DNA of 64,000 bases from Pseudomonas nitroreducens TX1 (GCF_000313755.1 NZ_AMZB01000123.1:110694-174693); one strand, 5' to 3'; shown: positions 1-12,550, numbered from the stretch's first letter. Notes: a model not told the origin generated them from the letters alone. Numbers and translations are program-made.

Positions 1-192
1 TTACTTCTTGCCGAGGCTGATATGGCGGCTCGGTGCGCCGTAGTTCTGACCAGTCACGCCCTTGGCGATCTGCTGGATCTCACCGCCGGAGTTCAGGAAG
101 GCGGCGATCTGAGCTTCCAGAGCTTCGCTGGTCGCGGTAGCGGCGGGAGCCTTGGGGGCTGCTTTCTGGCGGGTGGAGGGCTTGGTAGTCAT
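1..192 (-). CDS. Small hypothetical protein, Ala/Lys-rich
   Basis: Encodes about 63 residues. The first half is rich in Ala, Pro, Lys and Thr and looks disordered. The second half (a predicted short helix followed by a Gly-rich tail near GGEIQQIAKGVTGQ) is the only ordered-looking part. There is no signal peptide or membrane segment. I chose the ATG at 192 because an AGGT lies about 9 bases upstream; the ATG at 201 has the same AGGT directly against it, and 228 has no ribosome site. It is divergent from the ABC exporter at 359. Short conserved proteins of this kind occur in Pseudomonas, but I do not recognise a function. The basic N-terminus could bind nucleic acid, which is only a guess. Confidence 0.6.
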   Translation of the reverse strand: MTTKPSTRQKAAPKAPAATATSEALEAQIAAFLNSGGEIQQIAKGVTGQNYGAPSRHISLGKK

Positions 193-358
193 ATCTGCCA
201 TACCTGTCTGCGCAAATTGGCCGCCCATTGTACATCAAACGAGCAGCTTTCGGGGCGGTTATGGCACGAACGGTCCCATTCGCTTGCCTGAAACGTCCTT
301 CGCGCTTGGCGTGCCGGCGGTGCTACCCTCTGCCCACTCCGGCCGTTCAGAGCCCGCC

Positions 359-2125
359 ATGTCCCTGTTGTCGTCCCGCCAGCGCAACGCCGTGCGCCTG
401 GCTCGCTCGTTTCTCGCCCCGTACCGGTGGCGCGCTCTCGGCGCCTTGCTGGCGCTGCTGTTCACAGCCGCCATTACCTTGTCCCTGGGGCAGGGCATCC
501 GCCTGCTGGTGGACCAGGGGTTCATCACCCAGTCCGAACAACTGCTGACCCGCGCCATCGGCATTTTCTTCGCCCTGGTGCTGTGCCTGGCGGTGGGCAC
601 TTTCGTGCGCTTCTATCTGGTGTCCTGGATCGGCGAGCGCTTCGTCGCGGACATCCGCCAGCGCGTGTTCGACCACCTGATCGAGTTGCACCCCGGCTTC
701 TACGAGAACAACCGCGCCTCGGAGATCCAGTCGCGCCTGACCGCCGACACTACGCTGCTGCAATCGGTGATCGGCTCCTCGCTGTCCATGGCGCTGCGCA
801 ACGTGCTGATGCTGCTGGGCGGGGTGATCCTGATGTTCTTCACCAACGCCAAGCTGACCAGCATCGTGGTCGCCTCGCTGCCGCTGGTGATCGCACCGAT
901 CCTGCTGTTCGGCCGCCGCGTGCGCAGCCTGTCGCGTCTCAGCCAGGACCGCGTGGCGGACGTCGGCAGCTACGTGGGGGAGTCCCTCGGCCAGATCAAG
1001 ACCGTGCAGGCCTACAACCACCAGGCGCAGGACCGCGCACGCTTCGGGCACACGGTGGAAGGCGCCTTCGACACCGCACGCAAGCGCATTCTGCAGCGCT
1101 CCTGGCTGGTCAGCGTGGTGATCCTGCTGGTGCTGGGCGCGGTCGGCGTGATGCTCTGGGTCGGCGGCATGGACGTGATCGCCGGGCGCATCAGCCCCGG
1201 CGACCTGGCGGCCTTCGTGTTCTACAGTCTGATCGTCGGCATGGCCTTTGGCACGCTGAGCGAAGTGATCGGGGAATTGCAGCGCGCGGCCGGCGCTGCC
1301 GAGCGTATCGCCGAACTGCTGCGGGCACGCAGTGAAATCCATGCGCCGGTCACCGACCTGCTGCGCCTGCCCGAGCGAATCGTCGGCAGCATTGACCTGC
1401 AAGGCGTGCGCTTCGCCTACCCATCGCGCCCGGAGCAGTGGGCCATCGACGGCATCGATCTGCGCGTGGCGCCGGGCGAGACCCTGGCGCTGGTCGGCCC
1501 CTCGGGTGCCGGCAAGTCCACCCTGTTCGACCTGCTGTTGCGCTTCTATGACCCGCAGCAGGGGCGCATCCTGATCGACGGCCAGCCCATTGCCCAGCTC
1601 GACCCGACGGACCTGCGCCGCAGCTTCGCGCTGGTGTCGCAGAACCCGGCGCTGTTCTTCGGCACGGTGGAAGAGAACATCCGCTACGGCCGCCCCGGTG
1701 CCAGCGACGCGGAGGTCGAGGCCGCCGCCCGCGCCGCCCACGCCCACGAATTCATCCTGCGCCTGCCGCAAGGCTACCGCACGCACCTGGGCGAGAGTGG
1801 CCTGGGCCTGTCCGGCGGCCAGCGCCAGCGCTTGGCGATTGCCCGCGCGTTGCTGGTGGACGCGCCTATCCTTCTGCTCGACGAAGCCACCAGCGCGCTG
1901 GATGCCGAGAGCGAACACCTGATCCAGCAGGCATTGCCGGGGCTGATGCGCGACCGCACCACCCTGGTGATCGCCCACCGCCTGGCCACGGTGCTCAATG
2001 CCGACCGCATCGCGGTGATCGAGCACGGCCGGCTGGTGGCGCTGGGGCGGCATGCCGAGCTGGTGGTCAGCAGTCCGCTCTATGCACGCCTGGCGGAGCT
2101 GCAGTTCGGCCAGGCGGAACATTGA
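359..2125 (+). CDS. MsbA-like ABC exporter (fused permease and ATPase)
   Basis: A 588-residue half-transporter that would act as a homodimer in the inner membrane. Residues about 20-310 form the six-helix transmembrane domain. Residues about 350-585 are the nucleotide-binding domain with Walker A GPSGAGKST, signature LSGGQRQRLAIARA, Walker B LLLDEATSALD and the switch histidine in VIAHRLAT. Length and order fit the MsbA-related/multidrug exporter family. The reading frame is open upstream to 152, but that part is atypical; the ATG at 359 gives the usual N-terminus. The substrate cannot be read from sequence; lipid or drug export is the family role. It is not the essential msbA, which is normally linked to lpxK. 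It stands alone, divergent from the small gene at 192 and followed by a dispersed repeat. Confidence 0.88.
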   Translation: MSLLSSRQRNAVRLARSFLAPYRWRALGALLALLFTAAITLSLGQGIRLLVDQGFITQSEQLLTRAIGIFFALVLCLAVGTFVRFYLVSWIGERFVADIRQRVFDHLIELHPGFYENNRASEIQSRLTADTTLLQSVIGSSLSMALRNVLMLLGGVILMFFTNAKLTSIVVASLPLVIAPILLFGRRVRSLSRLSQDRVADVGSYVGESLGQIKTVQAYNHQAQDRARFGHTVEGAFDTARKRILQRSWLVSVVILLVLGAVGVMLWVGGMDVIAGRISPGDLAAFVFYSLIVGMAFGTLSEVIGELQRAAGAAERIAELLRARSEIHAPVTDLLRLPERIVGSIDLQGVRFAYPSRPEQWAIDGIDLRVAPGETLALVGPSGAGKSTLFDLLLRFYDPQQGRILIDGQPIAQLDPTDLRRSFALVSQNPALFFGTVEENIRYGRPGASDAEVEAAARAAHAHEFILRLPQGYRTHLGESGLGLSGGQRQRLAIARALLVDAPILLLDEATSALDAESEHLIQQALPGLMRDRTTLVIAHRLATVLNADRIAVIEHGRLVALGRHAELVVSSPLYARLAELQFGQAEH

Positions 2126-2146
2126 TCCCCCGCTTCGCACGGACGG

Positions 2147-2270
2147 CCCCCTCTCCCTTCAGGGAGAGGGCTGGGGAGAGGGGCTGTGTTTCGCTACGGT
2201 CTTCGGCTGGGCCTCTCTCCCCCTCCCTAACCCTCCCCCACAAGCGGTAGAGGGGACCGTTGGGCAGAGC
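2147..2270. repeat. Dispersed CTCTCCC/GGGAGAG intergenic repeat, copy A
   Basis: About 120 bases containing a perfect hairpin around CCCTCTCCCTTCAGGGAGAGGG and then an inverted half (CCTCTCTCCCCCTCCCTAACC) that ends in GAGGGGACCGTT. The same design recurs near 24.85 kb and 34.8 kb. It lies between the 3' end of the ABC exporter and the S1-domain gene. A degenerate REP-like stretch (GGGAGCAGGTTCGCTCCTAC) follows at about 2303-2323. It may also terminate transcription, although it has no U-tract. Confidence 0.75.
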
Positions 2271-2386
2271 GATCCAGACCGGAGCTCGCCGAGCACCTCG
2301 TTCGGGAGCAGGTTCGCTCCTACACTTGTCCGGCATTCCGGGTTCAATGCGCGTAGAATGCCCGCCCCGTTCACGAGGTAAGCGTC

Positions 2387-3223
2387 ATGGCAGTCATAGG
2401 TCGGTTCAATTCGTTGCAGGTGGCCAAGCACACCGATTTCGGTCTCTACCTGGATGGCGAGAGCCACGGCGAAATCCTGCTGCCCAAGCGCTACGTGCCG
2501 AAGAACGAACCGACCGAAGTGGGCGACTGGCTCAACGTGTTCATCTACCTGGACAGCGAAGACCGCCTGATCGCCACCACCCAGAAGCCCAGGGTGCAGG
2601 TGGGCGGCTTCGCCAGCCTGAAAGTGGTGGAGGTCAACCGCGTCGGCCTGTTCCTCGACTGGGGCCTGCCCAAGGACCTGCTCCTGCCGCACTCGGAAGA
2701 AAAGCGCCCGCTGCAGGTCGGCGATTACTGCGTGGTCTATGTCTACCTGGACGAACGCACCCGCCGCATCACCGCCACCGCGCGTCTGGACCGCTACCTG
2801 GACAACGTCCCGGCCAACTACAAGCCGGGCCAGCAGGTGGACCTGCTCGTCGTCGAGCGCACCGACCTGGGCTACAAGGCCATCATCGATGGCAAGCACT
2901 GGGGCCTGATCCACAAGAACGAAGTGTTCAAGTTCATGCGCAACGGTCTGCGCGAGACCGGCTACATCAAGGAAATCCGCGCCGACGGCAAGATCAGCCT
3001 GAGCCTGCAACCGGCAGGTGCCGGGCTCTCCGATGCGTTGAGCGAGCAGATACTTCAGGCCGTGCGTGACGCTGGCGGCTCGCTGGCGCTCAGCGACAAG
3101 AGTCCGCCGGAGCTGATCGCGCAGCAATTCGGTGTCAGCAAGGGCAACTTCAAGAAGGCCATCGGCGGGCTGTTCAAACAGGGCCTGATCGTCATCCACG
3201 ACGACCGTATCGAACTCGCCTGA
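2387..3223 (+). CDS. CvfB-family S1-like RNA-binding protein
   Basis: A 278-residue cytoplasmic protein made of tandem S1-like OB folds (about residues 3-65, 70-135 and 145-212) and a C-terminal winged helix (about 220-275, where QQFGVSKGNFKKAIGGLFKQGLI fits a winged-helix recognition segment; only part quoted: GVSKGNFKKAIG). This is the CvfB/YitL architecture, known in Gram-positive bacteria as an RNA-binding regulator of virulence factors. The start is set by GAGGTAA about 7 bases before the ATG. It is monocistronic, with the unknown gene at 3641 converging on it. The RNA targets in Pseudomonas are unknown to me. Confidence 0.85.
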   Translation: MAVIGRFNSLQVAKHTDFGLYLDGESHGEILLPKRYVPKNEPTEVGDWLNVFIYLDSEDRLIATTQKPRVQVGGFASLKVVEVNRVGLFLDWGLPKDLLLPHSEEKRPLQVGDYCVVYVYLDERTRRITATARLDRYLDNVPANYKPGQQVDLLVVERTDLGYKAIIDGKHWGLIHKNEVFKFMRNGLRETGYIKEIRADGKISLSLQPAGAGLSDALSEQILQAVRDAGGSLALSDKSPPELIAQQFGVSKGNFKKAIGGLFKQGLIVIHDDRIELA

Positions 3224-3227
3224 CGGC

Positions 3228-3641
3228 TCAGCCGCGCCCGCGCACGATGGATTCGGCCACCGCGCAACGCGGCTCGGCCGGGGCCAGCGAGCCCATGCGC
3301 TGCAGGTCAACCGGTGTGCCCGGCTCGGCCCTCAGCTGGCGACGCAGGTCATCGAATACCCGGTCATGTTCCTTGCGAAAGCGCAGCACCGGCCCGCGGC
3401 AGACCCGCAGCCCGTGGCGGCGCAGGATGCGCGTGGCGCTGCCGGCGAAATTGAAGGCGAGGTTGCCGGGCAGCTTGAAGCCATCCGTGAAAGGCTGGCC
3501 GTCGATCTCCCCGTCCAGTTCGAACCTCACCTGGGCGTCGCGGCTGGCGGGGTTCTCCACGGTATAGCTGAGGCGAATGCGGTACTGCTGGCGGTCCAGG
3601 CCGGTGCTGGAGTGGATGGTGACCTCGGTGGGCGTGGTCAT
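3228..3641 (-). CDS. Hypothetical protein, DUF5064-like
   Basis: Encodes 137 residues. The start at 3641 is fixed by a strong GTCAGGAGG ribosome site; the frame continues further upstream but that part is not plausible. The protein has a beta-rich N-terminal half (IRLSYTVENPASRDAQVRFE), then an LAFNFAGSATRILRRHGL segment and a C-terminal part with FRKEHDRVFDDLRRQL and GTPVDLQRMG. This pattern is reminiscent of the Pseudomonas family DUF5064, an assignment from memory. No signal peptide or membrane helix. It is convergent with the S1-domain gene (4 bases between stops). Function unknown. Confidence 0.72.
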   Translation of the reverse strand: MTTPTEVTIHSSTGLDRQQYRIRLSYTVENPASRDAQVRFELDGEIDGQPFTDGFKLPGNLAFNFAGSATRILRRHGLRVCRGPVLRFRKEHDRVFDDLRRQLRAEPGTPVDLQRMGSLAPAEPRCAVAESIVRGRG

Positions 3642-3827
3642 GCGGTCCTCCTGACGAACATTGCGATGGCGGGCCGGCGAGCGGCAGTGACAGTCTCGAA
3701 CCCGCCGATGCAGAGCCGCCTGACATGCGTCAAGAGTAGGACTTTTCCGAAGGAAGCAGGCGTAGCGTGACCCCTTCCGCGCCAACCACGATGGCGCGGA
3801 GCCGATCTCTGGCCGCAACCGGTGCCG

Positions 3828-4382
3828 TTACATCATGTGCCGGAAGCGATTCCAGGCCTGCTCGACGGACAGCCACCAACTCGGCATGGCGTTGCCGAAG
3901 CCCGCGATTTCCAGGCGCGGGTGGTGGCGCACCACCATGTCCAGTACCGGTTCCTGTTCGGGCTTCACGTCCACGAAGAACACGTGGCGGCCTTCATGCA
4001 GGTTGTCCTGGAAGCGGCGGACGTCGCCGCTGGGGCGCTGCAGGCCGAAGAAGCTGCTTTCCCACAGGCTGAAGCCCAGCAGCACTGCGGCCAGGAAGAC
4101 CACCGGAATCCAGCCGGCCGCCGTCTGCGTCCAGCCGCTCAGGTAGCCGACCACCAGTACCAGCACGGCCAGCGCGGCGCCGATCATCAGGCCGATCTTG
4201 CCCCAGTGCACCACGTCCTTCTTCATCATCGAGGGCACTTCGTGGAGGCGGTGTTCTTCCAGCTCCGCGTCGCTGTCGCTGAGCACGTGCATCTGCTCGA
4301 TGCCGATACCGCTTTGGGAGAGTTCCTGCTCGACCTGCTCCAGATCGTCCAGGTTGTCGCTGATGTAGTAATGCCTGTTCAT
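3828..4382 (-). CDS. Hypothetical two-helix membrane protein
   Basis: Encodes 184 residues from an ATG at 4382 with GTGAGG upstream. Residues 1-50 form a soluble domain (starting MNRHYYISDNLDDLEQVEQE, ferredoxin-like in general stress proteins). Two hydrophobic helices follow at about 66-84 and 90-108. The C-terminal soluble domain (about 115-184) includes RHVFFVDVKPEQEPVLDMVV. The layout suggests both ends face the cytoplasm with a membrane hairpin between. Similar Pseudomonas proteins carry vague names such as 'NAD/FAD-utilizing enzyme', for which nothing here gives support. It is monocistronic and divergent from the deformylase gene. Function unknown. Confidence 0.75.
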   Translation of the reverse strand: MNRHYYISDNLDDLEQVEQELSQSGIGIEQMHVLSDSDAELEEHRLHEVPSMMKKDVVHWGKIGLMIGAALAVLVLVVGYLSGWTQTAAGWIPVVFLAAVLLGFSLWESSFFGLQRPSGDVRRFQDNLHEGRHVFFVDVKPEQEPVLDMVVRHHPRLEIAGFGNAMPSWWLSVEQAWNRFRHMM

Positions 4383-4621
4383 GACGGACCTCACGCCCCT
4401 CGGAATGAAAGTTCCCCCCAGGCTTCGACCGCCATCTGCCGTGAAAATCGGCAAATATCCGTCGTTGGATGGTTGTCGTCGAAGTCCAGTCTAGCACCGT
4501 GGTCCTGTGGGCCCCGCGGCGCTGCCCGGCGGTCGCGGGCTTGCCAGACCGGTCGCAGGGACCGAGGATGCAGCTCTCATGGGAAGCATGCCGCTTTCAC
4601 TCAACGGCGAACGAGGCACAG

Positions 4622-5161
4622 ATGATCCGCGACATTCTCAAGATGGGCGACGAGCGCCTGCTGCGCATCGCCCCGCCGGTGCCCGAATCGATGATCGGCA
4701 GCAACGAGTTGCAGGAACTGATCGACGACATGTTCGAGACCATGCACCACGTTGGCGGCGTCGGCCTGGCTGCGCCGCAGATCGGCGTCGACCTGCAACT
4801 GGTGATATTCGGCTTCGAGCGCAGCGAGCGCTACCCGGATGCGCCGGCGGTTCCGCCGACCATCCTGCTCAACCCGGTGATTACGCCCATCGGCAATGAG
4901 CTGGAGGAGGGCTGGGAAGGCTGCCTGTCGGTGCCGGGCCTGCGCGGCGCGGTGAATCGCTACCAGCGTATCCGCTACCAGGGTGTCGGCCCGCAGGGCC
5001 AGCCTATCGACCGTACCGTGGAAGGCTTCCATGCGCGGGTGGTGCAGCACGAGTGCGATCACCTGATCGGCCGCCTGTACCCGTCGCGCATTACCGACTT
5101 CAGCAAGTTCGGTTTCACCGAGGTGCTATTCCCGGGGCTCGACCCGCAGGCGGACGACTAA
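4622..5161 (+). CDS. def: Peptide deformylase
   Basis: A 179-residue metalloenzyme that removes the formyl group from the N-terminal methionine of new proteins. All three family motifs are present: GVGLAAPQI (about residues 48-56), EGCLSVP (about 98-104) whose Cys binds the metal, and QHECDHL (about 142-148) with both metal-binding His and the catalytic Glu. The ATG at 4622 has GAGG about 7 bases upstream; an in-frame ATG at 4469 would add an unrelated extension. It is not linked to fmt, the usual partner, so this is probably a second deformylase rather than the fmt-linked copy. The gene converges on hexR. Confidence 0.93.
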   Translation: MIRDILKMGDERLLRIAPPVPESMIGSNELQELIDDMFETMHHVGGVGLAAPQIGVDLQLVIFGFERSERYPDAPAVPPTILLNPVITPIGNELEEGWEGCLSVPGLRGAVNRYQRIRYQGVGPQGQPIDRTVEGFHARVVQHECDHLIGRLYPSRITDFSKFGFTEVLFPGLDPQADD

Positions 5162-5178
5162 CAACCGCCGCTCCGCCC

Positions 5179-6036
5179 TTAATCTTCCTCGTCGAGCTGG
5201 TAGCGCGTCGGCACCAGGCTCTCCTTGATCCTGCGCAGGTGCGGCTGGAAGTCCACGCCACGGCGCAGGGTCACGCCGGTGGCGAGTACGTCGAGTACGG
5301 TCAGCTGGATGATCCGCGAAGTCATCGGCATGTAGATGTCGGTGTCCTCGGGCAGCGGAATGTCCAGGCTCAGGGTGCTGGCGCGGGCCAGCGGCGAGTC
5401 GGCGGCGGTCAGGCCCAGCACCGAGGCGCCGTTCTGCCGCGCCAGGTGCGCCACGTCCACCAGCTCGCGGGTGCGGCCGGTGTAGGAAATCACCACGAAG
5501 AGGTCGCCGGTGTGCGCCACCGAGGCGATCATCCGCTGCATCAGCACATCGCTGTGGGCCGACACGGCCAGGTTGAAGCGGAAGAACTTGTGCTGCGCAT
5601 CGAGCGCCACGGAGCTGGATGCGCCGAGGCCGAAGAAGTGGATCTGCCGGGCCTGGATCAACAGGTCCACGGCGCGGTCGATCAGCTTCGGATCGAGCAG
5701 CTTGTAGGCGCTGTCGAGCGAGGCGATGGTGCTGCTGAAGATCTTGCGCGTGTAAGCCTCGGGGCCATCATCGGCGGCCACCGCCTGGGTCACGAAGGCC
5801 GCGCCGCTGGCCAGGCTCTGGGCCAGCTGGATCTTCAGCTCGGGATAGCCGCTCATGCCGAAGGAGCGGCAGAAGCGATTCACCGTCGGCTCGCTGACGC
5901 TGGACGCCTGGGCCAGCGCGGCGATGCTGAAGCGCGTGGCCTGCTGCGGGTCGCGCAGGATCACCTCGGCGACCTTGCGCTCGGCCTTGTTCAGCTCTTC
6001 CAGACGGCTCTGGATGTGCTCCAGCAGGTTTTTCAT
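5179..6036 (-). CDS. hexR: HexR, RpiR-family regulator of glucose catabolism
   Basis: A 285-residue repressor. Residues about 1-77 are the RpiR helix-turn-helix ([15 protein letters not shown]) and about 115-250 the SIS sugar-phosphate-binding domain ([17 protein letters not shown]). In Pseudomonas, HexR binds 2-keto-3-deoxy-6-phosphogluconate and then releases the zwf, edd and gap promoters. The ATG at 6036 has AAGGAG 6 bases upstream; the GTG at 6042 would touch that site, so I rejected it. It is divergent from zwf across a 186-base region holding a HexR-like operator, so it probably also controls itself. Confidence 0.95.
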   Translation of the reverse strand: MKNLLEHIQSRLEELNKAERKVAEVILRDPQQATRFSIAALAQASSVSEPTVNRFCRSFGMSGYPELKIQLAQSLASGAAFVTQAVAADDGPEAYTRKIFSSTIASLDSAYKLLDPKLIDRAVDLLIQARQIHFFGLGASSSVALDAQHKFFRFNLAVSAHSDVLMQRMIASVAHTGDLFVVISYTGRTRELVDVAHLARQNGASVLGLTAADSPLARASTLSLDIPLPEDTDIYMPMTSRIIQLTVLDVLATGVTLRRGVDFQPHLRRIKESLVPTRYQLDEED

Positions 6037-6142
6037 CCGCACTCCTTGGGCAATCGACGGTTGACCGGTCGGGGGCGGTCAGCGGCGCTATCCTAACGTC
6101 AGGCCGGCGAGCGACCAACAATGGCGCGAAACGGCAAAAATA

Positions 6143-6160
6143 TGTTGTTTAATTACTACA
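6143..6160. promoter_or_regulatory. Candidate HexR operator
   Basis: An 18-base near-palindrome, TGTTGT-TTAATT-ACTACA, with one mismatch between the arms. It lies between hexR and zwf and resembles the TTGT-N7/8-ACAA operator described for Pseudomonas HexR. A second smaller inverted repeat, GTTGGTAACAAC, sits at 6209-6220, three bases before the zwf start. Confidence 0.7.
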
Positions 6161-6222
6161 TATTTGTCTTAATGCCGGCGTGGAAGGCTAACTATCGTTC
6201 AAAATTTGGTTGGTAACAACAA

Positions 6223-7678
<1,456 letters not shown>

Positions 7679-7692
<14 letters not shown>

Positions 7693-8395
7693 ACCGAAAC
7701 TGGCTGAGGGTATGGCCTGGAAAACCTGGAACAACGCCGCCGAGCAGGCGCGCGGACTGGCCGACGCGGTGGCCGATGCACTGCGCGAGGCGTTGGTCGA
7801 ACGTGGCCGTGCACTGCTGGTGGTGTCTGGCGGGCGCAGCCCGGTGGCGTTCCTCGAGGCTTTGAGCGGCGCGGTACTGGATTGGTCGAAAGTGGCCGTC
7901 AGCCTTGCCGACGAGCGCTGGGTGCCCGAGTCTCACCCGGACAGCAATGCCGGCCTCCTGCGTCGCCACCTGTTCAAGGGGGCAGCGGCCAAGGCGCAGT
8001 TCATTGGCATCTACCAACCGGCAGCCAGCCTGGAAGAGGCGGCCGACAAGGCCGACCGCTACCTGCACGAGCTGATGCTGCCAATCGACGTACTGGTGCT
8101 GGGCATGGGCGATGACGGCCACACGGCCTCTCTGTTCCCCGGCAGCACCAACTTGGTGGAGGCGCTCGACCCTGACGGCACGCGCCGTTGCCTGCCGATG
8201 TGGGCGCCGACCGTGCCGCACCAGCGCCTGACCCTGACCCGCGCCGTGCTGCAGGGCGCGCGGGTGCAGATCCTGGCCATCCAGGGCGAGTCCAAGCTGG
8301 CCACCCTGAGCGAGGCGCTCAGCGACAACGACGACCAGCGCATGCCGGTCAATGCGTTCCTGCGTTCACCTCTTTCGATCCACTGGTGCCCCTGA
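7679..8395 (+). CDS. pgl: 6-phosphogluconolactonase
   Basis: A 238-residue enzyme of the NagB/DevB type that hydrolyses 6-phosphogluconolactone to 6-phosphogluconate. Family motifs are [17 protein letters not shown] (about 41-57), [16 protein letters not shown] (about 75-90) and [14 protein letters not shown] (about 142-155). The start is supported by GGGAGG 6-7 bases upstream, inside zwf. It is the middle gene of the operon, so the two oxidative steps are translationally linked. eda follows after 17 bases. Confidence 0.95.
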
Positions 8396-8412
8396 GGCAC
8401 GGAGTTACCGTA

Positions 8413-9060
8413 ATGTCTGAACAACACATCCAGCAGATCGATGCCCTCGCGCAGCGTGCTCGCATCCTGCCGGTGATCACCATCGACCGCGAGGCCGACA
8501 TCCTGCCCATGGCGGATGCCCTCGCGGCCGGCGGCATCAGCGTCCTGGAAGTGACCTTGCGGACCGCGCTGGGCCTCACTGCGATTCGCCGGTTGAGCGA
8601 GCAGCGCCCGGAGTTGATCGTCGGCGCCGGCACCGTGCTCGATCCGCAGACCTTCCGCCAGGCGGAAGAGGCGGGGGCGAAGTTCATCGTCACGCCCGGA
8701 TGCACCGATGAGTTGCTGGCGTACGCGGTGACCCGTCCGGTGCCGCTGCTGCCCGGCGTGGCCACCGCGTCGGAAATCATGGCCGCGTACCGCCACGGCC
8801 TGCGTCGCTTCAAGCTGTTCCCGGCCAAGGTGGCCGGCGGCGTGGAGGCGCTGAAGGCCTTCGGCGGGCCCTTCCCGGAGGTGCGTTTCTGCCCCACCGG
8901 AGGTGTCGGCCCGGACAACCTCAACGATTACTACCGGCTGGCCAACGTGATGTGCGTGGGCGGCAGCTGGATGCTGCCCAAGGCCGCCGTCGACAGCGGC
9001 GACTGGGCCACGGTCGAGCGCCTGAGCCGCGAGGCGCTGGCGCTGTTGGAGACACACTGA
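8413..9060 (+). CDS. eda: KDPG/KHG aldolase
   Basis: A 215-residue aldolase that splits 2-keto-3-deoxy-6-phosphogluconate into pyruvate and glyceraldehyde-3-phosphate. It keeps the catalytic Glu in ISVLEVTLRT, the PGCT loop and the Schiff-base lysine (residue 134) in RFKLFPAK. The start is ATG 8413 (GGAG about 11 bases upstream); the open frame before it is not coding. It ends the zwf-pgl-eda operon and is followed by an intrinsic terminator. A paralog lies at 32638. Confidence 0.96.
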   Translation: MSEQHIQQIDALAQRARILPVITIDREADILPMADALAAGGISVLEVTLRTALGLTAIRRLSEQRPELIVGAGTVLDPQTFRQAEEAGAKFIVTPGCTDELLAYAVTRPVPLLPGVATASEIMAAYRHGLRRFKLFPAKVAGGVEALKAFGGPFPEVRFCPTGGVGPDNLNDYYRLANVMCVGGSWMLPKAAVDSGDWATVERLSREALALLETH

Positions 9061-9079
9061 GCTGTCCTGATCTGGACAT

Positions 9080-9104
9080 GCCCGGCCTTGTGCCGGGCTT
9101 TTTT
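9080..9104 (+). terminator. Intrinsic terminator of zwf-pgl-eda
   Basis: Perfect 7-base stem GCCCGGC / GCCGGGC with a 5-base loop, followed by six T. It begins 19 bases after the eda stop codon. Confidence 0.88.
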
Positions 9105-9126
9105 ATGGGCGCCTGAGGGGCTCTTC

Positions 9127-9204
9127 GTAGGAGCGAGCTTGCTCGCGAACAGCCCCGGCATCCGAGCTGCCGGGAAATTCGTTCGCGAGCAAGCTCGCTC
9201 CTAC
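9127..9204. repeat. REP doublet (REPIN-like)
   Basis: Two inverted copies of a 23-base REP, GTAGGAGCGAGCTTGCTCGC(GAA) at 9127 and its reverse complement ending at 9204, around a 32-base spacer. Each copy is itself an imperfect palindrome. It lies between convergent eda and the ABC exporter, the usual place for Pseudomonas REPs. These elements are mobilised in trans by a RAYT transposase, which is not in this window. Confidence 0.88.
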
Positions 9205-9227
9205 CGGTAATGCGAACGCCGCGGGGC

Positions 9228-11060
<1,833 letters not shown>

Positions 11061-11137
11061 GATGCCTCTCGGGTTGTGTCGGCGAGCCCGTCCTGGGCTC
11101 GCCTTGAATGGCCTCCGTCAGCCGTGGTTCCGCAGAA

Positions 11138-11704
11138 TCACAGACGCTTGGCGGAGAGGATGACCACCGGGGTGGTCGGTACGTCCTGGAACATGCCGCG
11201 GTTGCCGGTCTTCACGCCGGCGATCTGATCGACCACGCCCATGCCGCGCACGACCTTGCCGAACACCGCGTAGCCGAAATCGCGGGCGCCGTGGTTGAGG
11301 AAGTCGTTGCCGGTCAGGTTGATGAAGAACTGGCTGGTGGCGGAATTCACATCGCTGGTGCGTGCCATGGCCAGGGTGCCGCGCTCGTTGAGCAGGCCGT
11401 TGTCGGCCTCGTTCTTGATGGGCGCCTGGGTGTCCTTTTCCTTCATGGCTTCGGTGAAACCGCCGCCCTGGATCATGAAGTTGGGAATCACGCGGTGGAA
11501 GATGGTTCCGTTGTAGAAGCCGCTGTCGACGTAGGACAGGTAGTTCTTCACAGAAATCGGTGCCTTGTCGGCGTACAGCTCGATTTCGATTTCACCCGAG
11601 GTGGTGGACAGCAGCACGTGCGGCTTGTTGGCATCGGCGGCGAATGCGGAGCCGGCCAGGACCAGGGAGCAGGCAGCGAGCAGGAAGCGTTTGAGCAGGG
11701 TCAT
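11138..11704 (-). CDS. ppiA: Periplasmic peptidyl-prolyl cis-trans isomerase A
   Basis: A 188-residue cyclophilin. A clear signal peptide (residues 1-22, cleavage after GSAFA) directs it to the periplasm. Cyclophilin motifs are [15 protein letters not shown] (with the catalytic Arg) and SQFFINL. It speeds proline isomerisation in folding envelope proteins. It lies 23 bases after the hydrolase gene and before the ABC exporter, probably in one leftward unit. Confidence 0.93.
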   Translation of the reverse strand: MTLLKRFLLAACSLVLAGSAFAADANKPHVLLSTTSGEIEIELYADKAPISVKNYLSYVDSGFYNGTIFHRVIPNFMIQGGGFTEAMKEKDTQAPIKNEADNGLLNERGTLAMARTSDVNSATSQFFINLTGNDFLNHGARDFGYAVFGKVVRGMGVVDQIAGVKTGNRGMFQDVPTTPVVILSAKRL

Positions 11705-11727
11705 TTGGCGGATGTTTCCTGAAGGTT

Positions 11728-12519
11728 CTAGGGATGGTCGACCTGATCGAGGAAGTCGAGCAGGGTGGTATTGAATCTTTCCGGCTGGTCCAGCGGCGTG
11801 GCGTGGCGCGAGTCCTCGATCACGACCAGGCGCGCGTTGGGCATGCGCCCGACATAGGCCTGCTTGAGCGAGACCGGGGTGTAATCGCGGTCGGCGCTGA
11901 TCACCAGGGTTGGACAGGTTATGCGCGCGAGGCGTTCCTGCACACCCCAGCCGATGATGGCGTGCAGGCTGGAGAGGTAGGCGCGCTTGTCATTCTGCGG
12001 CCAGCGCTGCTGGATCTTGCGGCGCAGGTCGCTCTGTTCTGGCTTGGGGAAGAGCAGCTTGCCCAGTGCCTTGCCGACGGTATCCAGGCCCAGCACGTGG
12101 GCCAGGAACAACCGTCGCGCCACTTCCAGGTATTCGCGTGGTGTGCGCGGTTTCACTTCCGGCGCGCTGTTGACGATGGTCAGGCTGTTCAGCCGCTCCG
12201 GCCAGCGCGTGGCCAGTTCGAAACCGATCATGCCGCCCATGCTGATGCCCACCAGGTGCACGCGGCCGAGGTTCAGGTGATCGAGCAGGGCGATCACGTC
12301 CTCGGCGAAGGCGGCGATGCTGTAGCGCTGGCGCGGTTTGTCCGACTGGCCATGGCCGCGTACGTCGAGGGCGATCACCCGGTGGCGTTTTTCCAGTTCC
12401 GGTACCTGGAACTCCCAGTCGCGGGTGCTGGAGCCAAGCCCATGCACCAGCAGGACCGGCGTGCCCAATCCACTTTCCTCGTAGTGCAGACGGTGACCGG
12501 CGTGGTCGAAGAACGGCAT
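11728..12519 (-). CDS. Alpha/beta-hydrolase
   Basis: A 263-residue hydrolase. It shows the oxyanion loop [12 protein letters not shown] (about 23-34), the nucleophile elbow GISMGGMIG (Ser about 93), and a C-terminal His in [12 protein letters not shown]. The ATG at 12519 has AAGGAG 7 bases upstream. The similarity to 3-oxoadipate enol-lactonase and related esterases is general, so the substrate is unknown. It follows the LysR gene by 31 bases and may be co-transcribed with it and ppiA. Confidence 0.87.
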   Translation of the reverse strand: MPFFDHAGHRLHYEESGLGTPVLLVHGLGSSTRDWEFQVPELEKRHRVIALDVRGHGQSDKPRQRYSIAAFAEDVIALLDHLNLGRVHLVGISMGGMIGFELATRWPERLNSLTIVNSAPEVKPRTPREYLEVARRLFLAHVLGLDTVGKALGKLLFPKPEQSDLRRKIQQRWPQNDKRAYLSSLHAIIGWGVQERLARITCPTLVISADRDYTPVSLKQAYVGRMPNARLVVIEDSRHATPLDQPERFNTTLLDFLDQVDHP

Positions 12520-12550
12520 GACGGGCTCCTTTGTCGTGCGACCTGTCCGA

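Noticed and set aside
347..2140. Minus-strand frame opposite the first ABC exporter
   Set aside because: Antisense shadow with His/Gln-rich sequence and no motif, while the plus strand has complete ABC motifs.
9127..9204. Possible CRISPR repeat
   Set aside because: Only two inverted copies, palindromic, with no regular spacers and no cas genes. They are REP sequences.
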